Below are positions 5,296 to 6,458 of a stretch of 6,458 nt of DNA, piece after piece. The stretch is from Gemmatimonadota bacterium (GTDB taxonomy: Bacteria > Gemmatimonadota > Gemmatimonadetes > Gemmatimonadales > GWC2-71-9). Location of the stretch: positions 1 to 6,458 of the forward strand of contig JAEHDT010000307.1 of assembly GCA_016880225.1 (NCBI GenBank). Reading direction: 5' to 3'. A model generated the notes under the pieces. It saw only the letters and a program-made list of their open reading frames with translations. It was not told where the DNA came from and ran no database searches. Position 1 is the first letter of the stretch; each line of letters opens with the position of its first letter. The position numbers and the translations under genes are program-made.

Positions 5296-6458
5296 ATGAC
5301 CCTGGTGAAGGTGGCTCCATCGCTCGAGCAGGACGTCGACCTGTCCCGGACGTACGACGCGGTCGTCGTCGGCTCGGGCGCCGCAGGCGGCATGGCCGCC
5401 CACGTCCTGACCTCGCGCGGCCTCGAGGTACTGCTGCTCGAGGCCGGGAAGAAGCTGCCCATCGAGCAGGAGCTGCGCTCGATGCAGTGGCCCTACGATC
5501 ACCCCCGCCGGGGCGACGCGCCGCCGGGCTCACACGGTCTCTCGTTCAACGAGTACACGATCCGGAAGCCGCCCTACGCCCAGGCGACGGCGTTCAAGCA
5601 CGTGTACTCGTACGTGGGGGGCTGGTCGGGCTCGGACTACGTCAAGAACATCCTGGTGGACGAGAAGGACCACCCGTACACGGGCACGAAGTACGCGTGG
5701 GTGCGCGCCCGCTGCCTGGGGGGCAAGACCAACATCTGGGGCCGCCTGGCGCTGCGCCTCTCCGACTACGACTTCAAAGCCAAGTCGCACGACGCCTACG
5801 GCGAGGACTGGCCCATCTCCTACGCCGACATCGCGCCCTACTACGACAAGGTGGACCTGTACCTCGGCATCGCGGGCCACACAGAGAACCTGCCCCACCT
5901 GCCGGACAGCCTGTTCCAGCGGTCCACCAAGCTCAACTGGGGCGAGGTCAAGCTGCGCGAGAGCCTCAAGAAGACGGGCCAGGTCCTGACGCCCTATCGC
6001 GCGGGCGTCACGACCGACGGGTTGAAGCACAACCGCTACCGCAGCAAGTGCTACGGCCGGGGCGCGTGCCACCGGCGGCCGGGCGGGTGCGACATTCACG
6101 CCGTGTTCGACTCGCCCACCGGACTCATCTACCCGGCGATGGACACGGGACATCTCACCATCCGCCCCAACTCGATCGCGTTCGAGGTGCTGGTCGACCC
6201 GAACAGCGGCAAGGCGCGGGGCGTGGCGTTTCTCGACAGCGACTCGCGCAAGTCTTACGAGGCCAAGGCGAAGGTCGTGATCCTCGCCGCCTCCACGCTC
6301 GAGTCCGCCCGCCTGATGCTGCTGTCACGCCCGCGGCAGCACCCCAACGGCATCGGCAACTCGAGCGGCCACGTCGGCCACAATTTCTGCGAGCACGTGA
6401 TGGGGCCCGGTGTCACCGGCCTCGTGAAAGAGCTGGTCGGCAAGCCGCACACGCTCGA
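5296..6458 (+). CDS. GMC-family FAD-dependent oxidoreductase (sugar/alcohol dehydrogenase type), 3' end cut by the window
   Basis: This is the N-terminal 387 residues of a glucose-methanol-choline (GMC) flavoprotein, which oxidises an alcohol group of a sugar or polyol while reducing FAD. The ADP-binding fold is YDAVVVGSGAAGG (20-32) with Glu49 ending strand 2 (LLLEAG). The GMC signature appears as RCLGGKTNIWGR (139-150), followed by DWPISYADIAPYYDKVD (171-187), typical of the bacterial sugar-dehydrogenase branch. A cysteine group, Cys252-X5-Cys258-X6-Cys265, lies where related FAD glucose dehydrogenases carry a [3Fe-4S] cluster. The second half, with the catalytic His, lies beyond the edge; relatives are about 530-580 residues. 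I prefer the ATG at 5296: the in-frame codons from 5224 have about 7 of 23 A/T third positions against 2 in the next 23, and the -10 box overlaps 5224. That upstream ATG, preceded by GGGGGG, remains possible. There is no signal peptide; export may depend on a Tat-tagged partner subunit. Confidence 0.9.
   Translation, partial: MTLVKVAPSLEQDVDLSRTYDAVVVGSGAAGGMAAHVLTSRGLEVLLLEAGKKLPIEQELRSMQWPYDHPRRGDAPPGSHGLSFNEYTIRKPPYAQATAFKHVYSYVGGWSGSDYVKNILVDEKDHPYTGTKYAWVRARCLGGKTNIWGRLALRLSDYDFKAKSHDAYGEDWPISYADIAPYYDKVDLYLGIAGHTENLPHLPDSLFQRSTKLNWGEVKLRESLKKTGQVLTPYRAGVTTDGLKHNRYRSKCYGRGACHRRPGGCDIHAVFDSPTGLIYPAMDTGHLTIRPNSIAFEVLVDPNSGKARGVAFLDSDSRKSYEAKAKVVILAASTLESARLMLLSRPRQHPNGIGNSSGHVGHNFCEHVMGPGVTGLVKELVGKPHTL

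Noticed and set aside
5530..6153. A 207-codon minus-strand frame inside the GMC gene
   Set aside because: The Val/Arg/Ala-rich product has no motif, and the plus-strand frame has a clear Rossmann fold and GMC signature.
1..6458. CRISPR arrays, tRNA/rRNA genes, insertion sequences, attachment sites
   Set aside because: I saw no regularly spaced direct repeats, no cloverleaf or rRNA-like segment, and no transposase or terminal inverted repeats. Coding density leaves only two short spacers, both divergent promoter regions.

Overview
The window is very G+C rich (roughly 70% by eye). It carries five protein genes, packed tightly on both strands: three complete and two cut by the window edges. The codon style (almost every third position G or C), two lipid-independent twin-arginine (Tat) signals with the same SRREFL core, and the mix of a Tat-exported Gfo/Idh/MocA oxidoreductase, a GMC dehydrogenase and an IorAB-type molybdenum hydroxylase suggest a soil or aquatic bacterium such as a member of Gemmatimonadota or Acidobacteriota. 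That placement is inference from gene style; there is no rRNA or marker gene here.

Layout, left to right. Positions 1-2502 (minus strand) hold a two-gene operon. A small [2Fe-2S] subunit (2047-2502) is followed after a single base by a Tat-exported molybdopterin-binding large subunit, which starts at 2045 and leaves the window at position 1. A 68 bp divergent spacer separates this operon from a complete 12-helix APC-type amino acid permease (2571-3875, plus strand). The permease meets a Tat-exported Gfo/Idh/MocA oxidoreductase (3865-5187, minus strand) tail to tail, with the two coding ends overlapping by 11 bp. A second divergent region (5188-5295) contains a good sigma70-type promoter facing right. 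It leads into a GMC-family FAD oxidoreductase (from about 5296, plus strand), which runs off the right edge.

How they may work together. The molybdenum hydroxylase probably works in the periplasm and passes electrons from its two iron-sulfur clusters to a respiratory carrier, since no FAD subunit is present. The Gfo/Idh and GMC genes are divergent neighbours, and both families are known for sugar oxidation. They may form a periplasmic carbohydrate-oxidising module, possibly 3-keto-glycoside chemistry, but substrate and partnership are inferred. The permease has no obvious link to either module. I found no RNA gene, CRISPR array, insertion sequence or other mobile element. I see no clearly undescribed system; the most interesting points are the 5.2 kb divergent promoter with its overlapping start options, the cysteine cluster of the GMC enzyme, and the redox-module context.
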